Shown here: positions 1 to 8,026 of the stretch, piece after piece | Layout of the letters: the number at the start of each line of letters is the position of its first letter | How positions within the stretch are numbered: the stretch's first letter is position 1 | Assembly: GCA_964493075.1 (NCBI GenBank) | Contig: CAZBNU010000090.1 | Span: 1-14,715 of the forward strand | Reading direction: 5' to 3' | DNA length: 14,715 nucleotides | From: SLFT01 sp964493075 | Lineage (GTDB): Bacteria > Hydrogenedentota > Hydrogenedentia > Hydrogenedentales > CAITNO01 | Notes under the pieces: model-generated | The model's database searches: none | What the model was told of the DNA's origin: nothing | The model's input: the letters and a program-made list of their open reading frames with translations, nothing else | Position numbers and translations under genes: made by a program

Positions 1-48
1 GGGCCTTGCCGTTAATTTATAGCAACCGCCGTTTAGCGGAATTATGAA

Positions 49-124
49 TGGCTCCGCGAACAGGACTCGAACCTGTGACCTAGTGGTTAACAGCCACCCG
101 CTCTACCAACTGAGCTATCGCGGA
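49..124 (-). tRNA. tRNA-Asn (GTT anticodon)
   Basis: Read on the minus strand this folds as a complete 76-nt tRNA. The 7-bp acceptor stem TCCGCGA pairs with TCGCGGA, the D-loop contains AGTTGGTAGA, and the T-arm contains GGTTCGAGTCC. The anticodon loop CTGTTAA gives anticodon GTT, which reads Asn codons AAC/AAU. The discriminator base is G and the 3' CCA is encoded (TGG at 49-51 on the plus strand). No integrase gene or repeat of the tRNA 3' end is seen nearby, so there is no sign that it serves as an attachment site. Confidence 0.97.
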
Positions 125-145
125 ATAGGGGTCTGTCAGGTGCGT

Positions 146-175
146 ATTTTAGCAATCGTTGCTGCTGTAATGCAA
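146..175 (-). promoter_or_regulatory. possible sigma70 promoter of tRNA-Asn
   Basis: On the minus strand a -35-like TTGCAT (plus 170-175) and a -10-like TAAAAT (plus 146-151) are separated by 18 nt. The predicted start lies about 15 nt before the mature tRNA 5' end at 124, a reasonable leader length. The match is only moderate and rests on sequence alone. Confidence 0.4.
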
Positions 176-314
176 CTTTTGGGCTTGTATGAATTGGATT
201 GGAGTATCTGTTTTTCTGTTGTGTTTGTATTATTGGTGTGTATTTGTGTTTAATGTAGGTATCGTTTTGTTGTTATTGTGGTGAAGTCAAGGGCTTCTAT
301 GTTGAGAGAAGTTG

Positions 315-2027
315 ATGAAAAAAGAAATTATTGAACATATAGCGCAATTGCGTGCCTCTATTGAACGGGGACATCGCTTTATTACCCATGATATTTGGCG
401 TATTGGCGCTCCGGGCGAGGAGGTGCCTGCAGGACTTATTATTAAGCAGATACGTGCCGTCATATTGCTTACACGTGGGCTTATTGAGGAAACGTTGCTG
501 TTGCGTGCTTCTGCGCTGACTTTCGCTACCTTGTTGTTCCTGGTGCCTTTTTTTGCCATGATGTTTTATCTGATTCAGACCTTTAATCTGGGTGACCACA
601 TTTATGACAAGGTGGATGAACGATTGACGCAGGCGGTGGTATCCATCCGTAATCTTACGGAAGAGACGGAGGAGAGCGATTCGGAGGCTGTGGTAGAGGA
701 CTTAGTGGGGGATGTAGTGATTCCGGCGCCAGTAACTGTGGGTCATAAAGTTATTGCAGAAGGTGAAATTGGTCTGGGTGCGGATGATATCGTGGTGGAG
801 GGTATGACGGAAGGAAATGCTACCGGGGATTCTTTCACAGAAGGTGAATTTTTGGAAAGCGAAGGCGAAGCGGTCGTTGCCGAGGCATCGGTTCTGGTAG
901 TGGAACGGCCCAAGCGTCGCCCGGAGGAGAGCGATGCACGGTTGAAGCAGGAATTGATTGGGTGGGTATTCCCCATATTCAATGAGGATCAGAGTATTAC
1001 CAACGATCCCGCCTATGAAAACCCGGTGAAACTGCTGGTACGATTTGCGGAACAAGGCGCGAGCAGTCCTCATGCCATCGGGGTTTCGGGGTTGTTGTTT
1101 ATCCTGAGTACCGTGTTCGGGTTTATGCGCAATGTGGAATATACCTTCAATAAAATCTGGGGTGTGAGTCAGCAGCGCAACCCTTTGCGCGTCATCAGTC
1201 ACTACATGTTGATTACATTATTGCTGCCTTTTGTGGCTGCTGTTATCATGGGTATCAGTGCTGCTTTGGAAAGCCAGTATTTGGTTGATATCCTGGGGCC
1301 TTTTGCTATTGGACTGCGGGGCACCCAGTTTTTGATCCTGTGCCTGACCTTTACGCTGATGTATCTGTTTATACCGAATACAAAGGTGTATTTTAGGTAT
1401 GCGTTGTTGGGGGGTATCATCGGTGCTGCTTTATATATGCTTAATTCCTGGTCCTATGTAAAGTTTCAGACCGGGCTTGCACGATATACCTTGTTCTTTT
1501 CGACATTTGCCTTGTTTCCGCTTACCCTGATGTACATTTATTTTAGTTGGCTGATCCTGCTTTTTGGATCACTGGTGTCCTTTGCTTATCAGAATGAAAA
1601 GACCTTTGCCATGGAGCGTCTTGCAGACCACGCTACCTTTGCCTATCGCGAAGCGCTGGCAGTGCGTCTTATGATTGAATTGGCACGTCGCTTTAAGTGT
1701 GGGCACGAACCGATTACAGTGAGAGAGGCCGCTGAAGGTTGGAATGTGCCCACAAGGCTTGTAAGCGAGGTGCTTGATAGTCTGGTAACGGCAAAACTAG
1801 TAATTGCTTGTGCAACAACCCCGGTGTGTTATCAACCTGCCCGTTCGCCGCAGTCTATAAAAGTTATTGATATCATCAATGCGGTGCGCGAATCAGGTCA
1901 GGATCCTTCTCTTTTCCGGCAGGACAAAAAGTACAGTCATTTGTATGCGGGGATAGACACGGCATCGCCTGCTATTATGAATTCAGACGTGCACACTTTG
2001 TCAGAAAATGTGACAATAACATTATGA
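315..2027 (+). CDS. YihY/BrkB (UPF0761) family inner-membrane protein with acidic insertion and C-terminal winged-helix-like domain
   Basis: This is a polytopic membrane protein of the YihY/virulence-factor BrkB family, whose biochemical role is poorly defined. The first membrane helix is at about residues 65-90. The family landmark FNKIWGV follows helix 2 near residues 260-285, and about four more helices run to residue ~430. The C-terminal ~140 residues look like a winged-helix domain, as in longer members of the family. At 570 residues it is well above the usual ~290-430. The excess is a Glu/Asp/Val/Gly-rich, Cys-free segment of about 100 residues between helix 1 and the conserved helix 2 block, on the loop that should face the periplasm. 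The ATG at 315 is chosen; a TTG at 312 is also in frame, with a weak AGAGAAG site just upstream. The stop overlaps the next gene by 4 bp (ATGA), which indicates an operon. Confidence 0.85.
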   Translation: MKKEIIEHIAQLRASIERGHRFITHDIWRIGAPGEEVPAGLIIKQIRAVILLTRGLIEETLLLRASALTFATLLFLVPFFAMMFYLIQTFNLGDHIYDKVDERLTQAVVSIRNLTEETEESDSEAVVEDLVGDVVIPAPVTVGHKVIAEGEIGLGADDIVVEGMTEGNATGDSFTEGEFLESEGEAVVAEASVLVVERPKRRPEESDARLKQELIGWVFPIFNEDQSITNDPAYENPVKLLVRFAEQGASSPHAIGVSGLLFILSTVFGFMRNVEYTFNKIWGVSQQRNPLRVISHYMLITLLLPFVAAVIMGISAALESQYLVDILGPFAIGLRGTQFLILCLTFTLMYLFIPNTKVYFRYALLGGIIGAALYMLNSWSYVKFQTGLARYTLFFSTFALFPLTLMYIYFSWLILLFGSLVSFAYQNEKTFAMERLADHATFAYREALAVRLMIELARRFKCGHEPITVREAAEGWNVPTRLVSEVLDSLVTAKLVIACATTPVCYQPARSPQSIKVIDIINAVRESGQDPSLFRQDKKYSHLYAGIDTASPAIMNSDVHTLSENVTITL

Positions 2028-2767
2028 ATGTAGCGATGGAGCATATGAGATTACATAAAAAAACAGCCTTGATAACCGGTGCGGGCCGTGGAATAGGACG
2101 CGCCATAGCGCTTGCTTTTGCGCGAGAGGGCTGCAAGGTTGCCCTGTTGGCGCGCACCCGTGCAGAACTTGACGACACAGCCAAGGAGATTGTTGCCTTC
2201 GGTGGGGAAGCACTTGTGACTGTATGTGATGTGATTCGAACAGAGGATATCAAGCGTGCAGTTACGGAAACTCTTGACGCTTTTGGGAAGGTAGATATAC
2301 TGGTGAACAATGCGGGGGCTGCGCATTTCAGGCCTATTCAGCAGGTGACCCTTGAGGAATGGCAACACGCGCTTGATGTAAATGTTACCAGTGCATTTTT
2401 ATTCATACAGGGTGTTTTGCCCGGGATGATGGAGCAGCGTTCCGGGCGCATTATTAACATATCCAGTGTGACGGGATTGAAAGCGTTGCCCGATCAGTCT
2501 GCCTACGGCGCTGCGAAACACGCCCTGAATAGCCTGACGAAAAGCCTGAATCTGGAATTGCGTGAATACAACATTGCTGCTCACGCGCTATGTCCCGGCG
2601 GTGTTGACACAAAACTGTCGCAGGATGCTATGCCGCATCGCGATAAGACGGAATGGATGCAGCCGGAAGATATTGCCGAAGCGGCGCTTTATCTGGCAAC
2701 GTTGAGTCCCAGGGTGGCGGTGGACTTTGTGAGTATGAGACGTTTCGCGGGCGATCCGTTGGCATGA
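2024..2767 (+). CDS. short-chain dehydrogenase/reductase (SDR), classical type
   Basis: This is a 247-residue NAD(P)-dependent oxidoreductase with a Rossmann fold. The cofactor motif TGAGRGIG is at residues 18-25, NNAG is near residue 94, the catalytic Ser is in ISS (Ser148), and the Tyr-Lys pair is in YGAAK (Tyr161, Lys165). The Ser-Tyr spacing of 13 is canonical, so an active enzyme is expected. Arg22 in the glycine motif is compatible with NADPH preference, but the substrate cannot be read from sequence. The start overlaps the upstream stop (ATGA) and has no good Shine-Dalgarno site, which fits translational coupling. In-frame Met5 and Met8 are alternatives. The stop in turn overlaps the RecD2 start. 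The final ~20 residues are less typical than the core. Confidence 0.93.
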   Translation: MNVAMEHMRLHKKTALITGAGRGIGRAIALAFAREGCKVALLARTRAELDDTAKEIVAFGGEALVTVCDVIRTEDIKRAVTETLDAFGKVDILVNNAGAAHFRPIQQVTLEEWQHALDVNVTSAFLFIQGVLPGMMEQRSGRIINISSVTGLKALPDQSAYGAAKHALNSLTKSLNLELREYNIAAHALCPGGVDTKLSQDAMPHRDKTEWMQPEDIAEAALYLATLSPRVAVDFVSMRRFAGDPLA

Positions 2768-5016
2768 TGTCCATGGATGATACGTATATTTCCTATGAAT
2801 ACGAGGAAGAGGAAGGAAGTGAGGATACTTTCCTGGAATCCACGGGAAAGTACAGTGCTACTGGCGATGCCACGTCTATAGAAGGGGTGGTGGATCGTAT
2901 TGTGTATGAGAATCCGGAGAATGGTTTTTTTGTAGCCCGCCTCACCGTTGCTGACGACAAGCCAGTGGTCACATTTGTGGGCAACCTCATGGCCATATCG
3001 CCTGGAGAGACGGTGCGCCTTTCCGGTTGTTGGGTGGAGGACAAGCGTTTTGGTAAGCAGTTTCGCGTGACTTCCTGTGAAACGGTACTGCCCACTTCGA
3101 TAGAAGGCATTGAAAAGTATCTTGGTTCAGGCATCATCCCGGGTATCGGACCCACCTATGCCAAGCGTCTTGTGAACGCCTTTGGCGTGGAAACGCTGAA
3201 GGTGATCAATGAAACACCAGAACGCCTGCGCCGCATCCCGGGCATTGGTAAGAAGCGGGCCGCTGTAATTCGTGAATCGTGGGAAAGTCACCGAAATATT
3301 CAGTCCATCATGTTGTTTCTGCAAAGTCACGGGGTTAGTCCTGCGCAGGCAGTGCGGATATACAAACAGTATGGCGATGGGGCTGTTGCACAACTGCGTT
3401 CAAATCCGTATGTACTGGCGCGGGATATTGCCGGGATAGGTTTTTTGAGTGCTGACCGTATTGCCCGTGAACTGGGCATCGCACAGGATGCGAAGGCGCG
3501 TCTGAAGGCCGGTGTTCGTCACGTGTTGGACAAGGCTTCCGGCCAAGGGCACGTTTACTACGATGGGCAGCAACTGTGCACGGGAGCTTCAGCCTTGTTG
3601 GGAATTCCGGAAGAACGTTTTACCGAGATATTTGCAGATATGGTCAAGTGCAATGAGTTGCTGGTGGAGGAAGATTGCTGGTATCTTCCTGTTCTTTATG
3701 CGGCGGAAACGGGATGTGCAACAGGCATCAAACGACTGATTCGCGCCCCGTTGGAACACGTGCCCATACAAATAGAAAATGCTCTGAAATGGGTGGAGAA
3801 GCGGGTTGGTCTTGAACTATCCCCTGAACAGCGGGAGGCGATACGCGTTGGGGTCACCGCCAAAATGATGGTGATTACTGGGGGACCGGGAACCGGTAAG
3901 ACAACCGTAATCAACAGTCTGCTTGCCGTACTCGAAAAAAAAGGCCTGTCCTTTCTGCTTGCTGCACCAACAGGCCGTGCGGCAAAGCGTATGGAACTCA
4001 CCACAGGAAAAGAAGCATTTACGATACATCGCCTGCTGGAGTTCAGCCCTAAAACAGGTGGTTTCCAGCGCAACGAGAACAATCCCATCAAAACCGATCT
4101 GTTGGTGCTGGACGAGGCGAGTATGCTTGATACGCAGTTGGCGCATGCGCTTTTCAGGGCGCTGGAACCTGGAACGCGTGTAATCCTTGTGGGCGATGTG
4201 GATCAGTTGCCATCCGTGGGACCGGGCAATGTGCTACTGGATGTGATTGCGTCCGGTGTGGTGCCCGTGGTTCGCTTGCAAACGGTGTTTCGGCAGGCGG
4301 CGCAAAGCGGCATTATCACCAATGCGCACCGCATCAACCGAGGGGAGATGCCAATTTTTAATGAGACAGACTTTTTCCTTATTGATCGTGCCGATCCGGT
4401 AAAAGCATTGGAGACAATCGTAGAAGTAGTTGCACAGCGTCTTCCTGCCCGTTTTGATCTGCATCCCCTGCGAGATATTCAGGCGTTGGCGCCCATGCGT
4501 CGCGGACAGGCGGGCGTGGAAAGTATCAATCAAGCATTAAAGGCGGCCATTAACCCTAATGGCGCACTTGTGCCGAGGCGATCTTTTGGCATGGGGGACA
4601 AAGTGATGCAGACCAGAAACAACTATGAACTTGATGTTTACAATGGGGATGTGGGTGTTGTTACGCTGATAGACGAAGACGCCGATGAAATAGAAGTATG
4701 CTTTGAAGATGAAAAGCGTGTTATATATCCTATGGATGAAACAGATGATTTGACGCCAGCCTATTGCGCCACGGTTCATAAATCACAGGGCAGCGAGTAT
4801 CCCGCCTTGGTACTTTCCTTTTTGCCGCAACACTACATGATGCTGCAGCGTAACCTGCTGTATACTGCAATTACGCGGGGTAAGAAACTTGTCGTGATTG
4901 TGGGGACAGCGAAAGCGGTAGCTATGGCCGTGCATAACAGCAAAATCATGGATCGCAATACCCGCCTTGCCGACCGTTTGCGTAATGCTATTGGCGGCGG
5001 TATGCGCACCCCCTAG
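2764..5016 (+). CDS. recD2: RecD2-type ATP-dependent 5'-3' DNA helicase (RecD-like, no RecBC)
   Basis: This is a 750-residue superfamily 1B helicase of the RecD2/YrrC type, which acts in DNA repair and replication-fork maintenance independently of RecBC. An acidic tail of about 35 residues (YEYEEEEGSED) comes first. It is followed by an OB-like N-terminal domain, helix-hairpin-helix motifs (IIPGIGPTYAKRL and RIPGIGKKRA), Walker A GGPGTGKT at about residues 372-380, Walker B LVLDEAS near 446-452, VGDVDQLPSVGPG, the VHKSQGSEY motif near 670 and the motif VI region YTAITRGKK near 700. All ATPase motifs are intact and the length is normal. A longer reading from 2653 is possible, but the ATG at 2764 forms an ATGA overlap with the SDR stop and excludes a non-conserved leader that would overlap the SDR reading frame by over 100 bp. 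No recB or recC is nearby. Confidence 0.95.
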   Translation: MMSMDDTYISYEYEEEEGSEDTFLESTGKYSATGDATSIEGVVDRIVYENPENGFFVARLTVADDKPVVTFVGNLMAISPGETVRLSGCWVEDKRFGKQFRVTSCETVLPTSIEGIEKYLGSGIIPGIGPTYAKRLVNAFGVETLKVINETPERLRRIPGIGKKRAAVIRESWESHRNIQSIMLFLQSHGVSPAQAVRIYKQYGDGAVAQLRSNPYVLARDIAGIGFLSADRIARELGIAQDAKARLKAGVRHVLDKASGQGHVYYDGQQLCTGASALLGIPEERFTEIFADMVKCNELLVEEDCWYLPVLYAAETGCATGIKRLIRAPLEHVPIQIENALKWVEKRVGLELSPEQREAIRVGVTAKMMVITGGPGTGKTTVINSLLAVLEKKGLSFLLAAPTGRAAKRMELTTGKEAFTIHRLLEFSPKTGGFQRNENNPIKTDLLVLDEASMLDTQLAHALFRALEPGTRVILVGDVDQLPSVGPGNVLLDVIASGVVPVVRLQTVFRQAAQSGIITNAHRINRGEMPIFNETDFFLIDRADPVKALETIVEVVAQRLPARFDLHPLRDIQALAPMRRGQAGVESINQALKAAINPNGALVPRRSFGMGDKVMQTRNNYELDVYNGDVGVVTLIDEDADEIEVCFEDEKRVIYPMDETDDLTPAYCATVHKSQGSEYPALVLSFLPQHYMMLQRNLLYTAITRGKKLVVIVGTAKAVAMAVHNSKIMDRNTRLADRLRNAIGGGMRTP

Positions 5017-5018
5017 AT

Positions 5019-5342
5019 TCAGTCTTCATCCTTCTGCATGCTTTCGAGGTGGAAACGCTTTTCCAACGCTTTCATTTGCGATGCAATACGTTCGAGGGCT
5101 TTGGTGAGTTCCCGGATGTCCTCTTCATGATCTTCCATCAGAGTATGCATCTCTACCAGACAGTCGAACGCCGCAATGACAGCGTTCTTCTGGGTGTCAA
5201 TCACCTTTGTTTCTTTCGCAATTTCCTTGATGCGTTCGTCCAATTCCCTACCGATGGCGCGGGTGGAGTTTATATCCTTATAGACGGCAACTTCCATTTT
5301 AATTCTGGCAATTTCAATCTGGCAGCGTTGTTCTGTGATCAT
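5019..5342 (-). CDS. zapA: ZapA-like cell-division protein (divergent)
   Basis: This is a small, largely helical protein of 107 residues. The central part, with RELDERIKEI, a Val-Ile-Asp-Thr-Gln stretch and AVIAAFDCLVEM, matches the pattern of ZapA. ZapA binds FtsZ and bundles protofilaments at the division ring through a C-terminal coiled coil, and residues ~70-100 here look like such a coil. The N-terminal beta-hairpin is divergent and the usual Gly-Arg-Glu-Tyr turn is not evident. Position supports the call: pheT followed by zapB-like and zapA genes is a common bacterial order. The start forms an ATGA overlap with the upstream coiled-coil gene. The stop lies only 2 bp from the convergent recD2 stop. 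The alternative is an unrelated coiled-coil protein. Confidence 0.65.
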   Translation of the reverse strand: MITEQRCQIEIARIKMEVAVYKDINSTRAIGRELDERIKEIAKETKVIDTQKNAVIAAFDCLVEMHTLMEDHEEDIRELTKALERIASQMKALEKRFHLESMQKDED

Positions 5343-5635
5343 TCCTGAATGGCTCCTGAGAGTGCTTTGGAATAAGCGAGAATTTGTTTTGCATGTTCCA
5401 GAGATTTCTGGTTCTTTTCCTTGAGTAGACTGTTCTCTTCGTCCAGTGCAGGAATCTTCTCCAAGGTTTCCTGAAGCGCATTTATTTTTCGCTCGTCCTT
5501 CCAGTGTTGCCGCAATTGGGCTTCCTTTGCTTCATGGGCATTCACCAGTTGACGGTCATACTCCTCAAGCGTTCTTGTCAGATCATTAACCAGTTTATTC
5601 AACTGGTCTATTTGTGTTTTAAGAAACGGGTTCAA
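5339..5635 (-). CDS. ZapB-like coiled-coil protein downstream of pheT
   Basis: This 98-residue protein is almost entirely predicted coiled coil (heptad-like Leu/Ile spacing, rich in Glu, Lys and Gln), with no catalytic motif or membrane segment. Its start is TTG at 5635, which overlaps the pheT stop by 4 bp. Its own stop overlaps the ZapA-like start by 4 bp, so translation of all three is probably coupled. Short coiled-coil proteins in this position are usually annotated as cell-division protein ZapB or as hypothetical. Similarity to ZapB here rests on size, coiled-coil character and context rather than a diagnostic motif. A partner role with the ZapA-like protein is an inference. Confidence 0.6.
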   Translation of the reverse strand: MNPFLKTQIDQLNKLVNDLTRTLEEYDRQLVNAHEAKEAQLRQHWKDERKINALQETLEKIPALDEENSLLKEKNQKSLEHAKQILAYSKALSGAIQE

Positions 5636-8025
5636 CGCAATTCTGCCCCATGCTGTTGTTGCAGTTTTTGAATAATACGCTCAATTACCTTTTGTGTATC
5701 CTTGTCTGTCAGGGTTCGGTCAGGTGATTGGAAGGCAAGACTGAAGGCAATGCTTTTTTTATTTTCAGGAAGAGGCTTTCCTGTGTATACATCAAATACT
5801 TCGGTCTGTTTCAATAGTGGGCCACCGGCGTTTTTGATGGTACTGATTAGTGCGTCCGCAGAGACTGTACAGTCCACAACGGCCGCCAGGTCGCGCAGAG
5901 ACGCGGGGAACTGCGGGATGTCCTCGAATTGCGCCACCGGTGCAGTTCTTTTGAGGAGTTGTGTGAGATTTAGTTCCACCACAAAGACATTTTCCGGAAG
6001 ATCATAGGCTTTGGTTGTTGCCGCTGCTGCCTTGCCGATGAAACCCACCTCGCGCTTGCCAAGTTTGATGGCGGCACTTTGCCCTTCCTGAAAAGCGGCA
6101 CAAGGAACTGCCTCCAGGGTGGCATTAAGGCCCAGGTACTGAGATACGGTATCCAAAACGCCTTTGATATCGTAAAAATCCGCTGCGCGGTCGGGCTGGC
6201 TCCAGCTGCCGTGTACGATACCGCTCACTATAATGCCCAGATACATAGGCTCGTCAGGGAGTGTCTGGTTTTCGACAGCATGATATACTGGCCCCAGTTC
6301 AAAAAGTTTTACGCCCCGTGCGCCACGTTTGTGGTTATACGCCGCCGTTGCATACAAACTGGGAAGCAAGGTGGTGCGCATGCCTTCGTAATTTTCGGAG
6401 AGCGGATTTTGCAGCATAACCATGTTTTCAGTCTGAAAGGTCATGCCAGATTTCTTCTCGTTGTCGCGATTTCCGAAAGACCAGTTGACAATTTCTGTGA
6501 GTCCTTGAGCAGCAAGGAATCGGCGCAAGGCACGAACACGCTTTTCCATGGGGGCAAAGATACGGTCTGACTGGCGAACGGGCGGCATGGTTGTAGGGAT
6601 ATTTTCATAGCCATAGTGGCGTGCCACTTCTTCAATCAGGTCCGTTTCGTGGCTTACATCGTGCCGCCAGGTGGGGGTCAGAACAGCACAAGACGTTTCA
6701 TCCGATTGCTGAATGGTGAAGCCAAGACCTGACAGGATGGACTGTTGTTTTTGCGCAGGCACTTCAACGCCCAGTATTTGGGTGGAGCGGGCATACCGCA
6801 GGGTAACCGGCTTCTCTTTTTGCGGGTTTGGATATTCATCAAGAACGCCCGGCGTAACTTCGGCGTCCGCCAGTTCCTGCATCAGCATAGCGGCGCGGTT
6901 GATGGCGTACAAGACCATCTCCGGATCAGCGCCGCGCTGAAAATGCTGTGCGGCCTCTGTTACCAGGCCCAAACCCTTTGCGGTTGCCCGCACCGAACGA
7001 GGACTAAAATACGCGCTTTCAAGAAAGATATGTTTTGTGTTTTCGTCCACTTCACTGTCTGCACCGCCCATAACACCGGCAACCGCCTGGGGCTGTTTCG
7101 CATCAGCGATGACGAGCATGTTTTCGGTCAACACACGCGCCTCTTCGTCCAGAGTCGTAATGGATTCGCCCAGCTGTGCTTTCCGCACGACAATACGGTT
7201 TTCCGCGAGTTTATCATAGTCGAAGGCATGAAGAGGATGGCCTGTTTCCAGCAGGATATAGTTGGTGATGTCCACCACATTGTTGATGGGACGTTGCCCT
7301 GCCGCCATAAGCCGCGCACACATCCAGGGAGGTGACGGCTTGACCGCAACATTGCGCAGGATGCGCCCCGCATAGCGTGGGCACAGTTCTGTGTCCTCAA
7401 TGGTAACTGATGAGTATGTATTCGCTTCGTTGCCCGATTCTTTGATAGTTACCTCTGGCAGTTTCAGCCCAAGTCCATAGTAAGCCGCCAGTTCACGAGC
7501 TACACCGATCATGCAGGCCCAGTCACCGCGATTGGGCGTCACTTCAATCTCAAACACCACATCGTCGAGACCAAGCACCTTGAGAATGTCCTCGCCAAGA
7601 GGGGTGTCCGGTGGCAGAATCATAAGACCCGCATGGTCGTCCCCGAGATTTAACTCGCGGGCGGAGCACATCATGCCGCACGATTCAATGCCACGCATCT
7701 TCCTGCGTCCGATAGTGAACCCGCCAGGAAGCGTTGCGCCAAACACAGCGGTGGGCACTTTATCGCCTGCCTTCATGTTTTTTGCCCCACAGACGATTTG
7801 TAGCGGTTCATCTTGACCCACATCGGTTTTACAGACCACCAGTTTATCCGCATCTGGATGGGGTTGGATGTCGAGGATATGCCCGACGTAAACGTCTTTT
7901 ATTTCCTTGCCTGGCTCCGTGATGGACTCAATTTCAAGGCCAAGCATGGTCATGCGTTCCGCCAGTTCATCGGCGGTGACGTCAAGGGCAATAAATTCTT
8001 TTAGCCAGTTGAATGATATACGCAT
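5632..8025 (-). CDS. pheT: phenylalanine--tRNA ligase beta subunit
   Basis: This is the beta subunit of the (alpha-beta)2 phenylalanyl-tRNA synthetase, which charges tRNA-Phe in the cytoplasm. At 797 residues it has the normal full bacterial length. Domains in order: an EMAP/tRNA-binding OB domain at about residues 40-150 (HPDADKLVVCKTDVG, GMMCSARELNL), the B3/B4 editing domain at about 210-390 (NNVVDITNYILLETGHPLHAFD region), the B5 domain at about 400-475 (ending RHDVSHETDLIEEVARHYGY), the catalytic-like core at about 490-690, and the FDX-ACB anticodon-binding domain at about 700-795 (FPASLRDLAAVVD, with LTDKD near the end). No truncation is seen. It starts 1 bp after the pheS stop and its stop overlaps the TTG start of the coiled-coil gene, so it is co-transcribed with both. 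Confidence 0.98.
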   Translation of the reverse strand: MRISFNWLKEFIALDVTADELAERMTMLGLEIESITEPGKEIKDVYVGHILDIQPHPDADKLVVCKTDVGQDEPLQIVCGAKNMKAGDKVPTAVFGATLPGGFTIGRRKMRGIESCGMMCSARELNLGDDHAGLMILPPDTPLGEDILKVLGLDDVVFEIEVTPNRGDWACMIGVARELAAYYGLGLKLPEVTIKESGNEANTYSSVTIEDTELCPRYAGRILRNVAVKPSPPWMCARLMAAGQRPINNVVDITNYILLETGHPLHAFDYDKLAENRIVVRKAQLGESITTLDEEARVLTENMLVIADAKQPQAVAGVMGGADSEVDENTKHIFLESAYFSPRSVRATAKGLGLVTEAAQHFQRGADPEMVLYAINRAAMLMQELADAEVTPGVLDEYPNPQKEKPVTLRYARSTQILGVEVPAQKQQSILSGLGFTIQQSDETSCAVLTPTWRHDVSHETDLIEEVARHYGYENIPTTMPPVRQSDRIFAPMEKRVRALRRFLAAQGLTEIVNWSFGNRDNEKKSGMTFQTENMVMLQNPLSENYEGMRTTLLPSLYATAAYNHKRGARGVKLFELGPVYHAVENQTLPDEPMYLGIIVSGIVHGSWSQPDRAADFYDIKGVLDTVSQYLGLNATLEAVPCAAFQEGQSAAIKLGKREVGFIGKAAAATTKAYDLPENVFVVELNLTQLLKRTAPVAQFEDIPQFPASLRDLAAVVDCTVSADALISTIKNAGGPLLKQTEVFDVYTGKPLPENKKSIAFSLAFQSPDRTLTDKDTQKVIERIIQKLQQQHGAELR

Positions 8026-8026
8026 A

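Noticed and set aside
49..124. tRNA-Asn as the integration site of a mobile island
   Set aside because: No integrase, no direct repeat of the tRNA 3' end and only housekeeping-type genes follow.
2653..2763. Longer RecD2 reading starting at 2653
   Set aside because: It would overlap the SDR gene by over 100 bp and add a Gly/Arg/Cys leader not expected of RecD2. The ATGA overlap at 2764 is a far better start.
6079..6570. Open frames on the plus strand across pheT and other minus-strand genes
   Set aside because: They lie wholly inside well-supported genes on the other strand and show no recognisable protein features.
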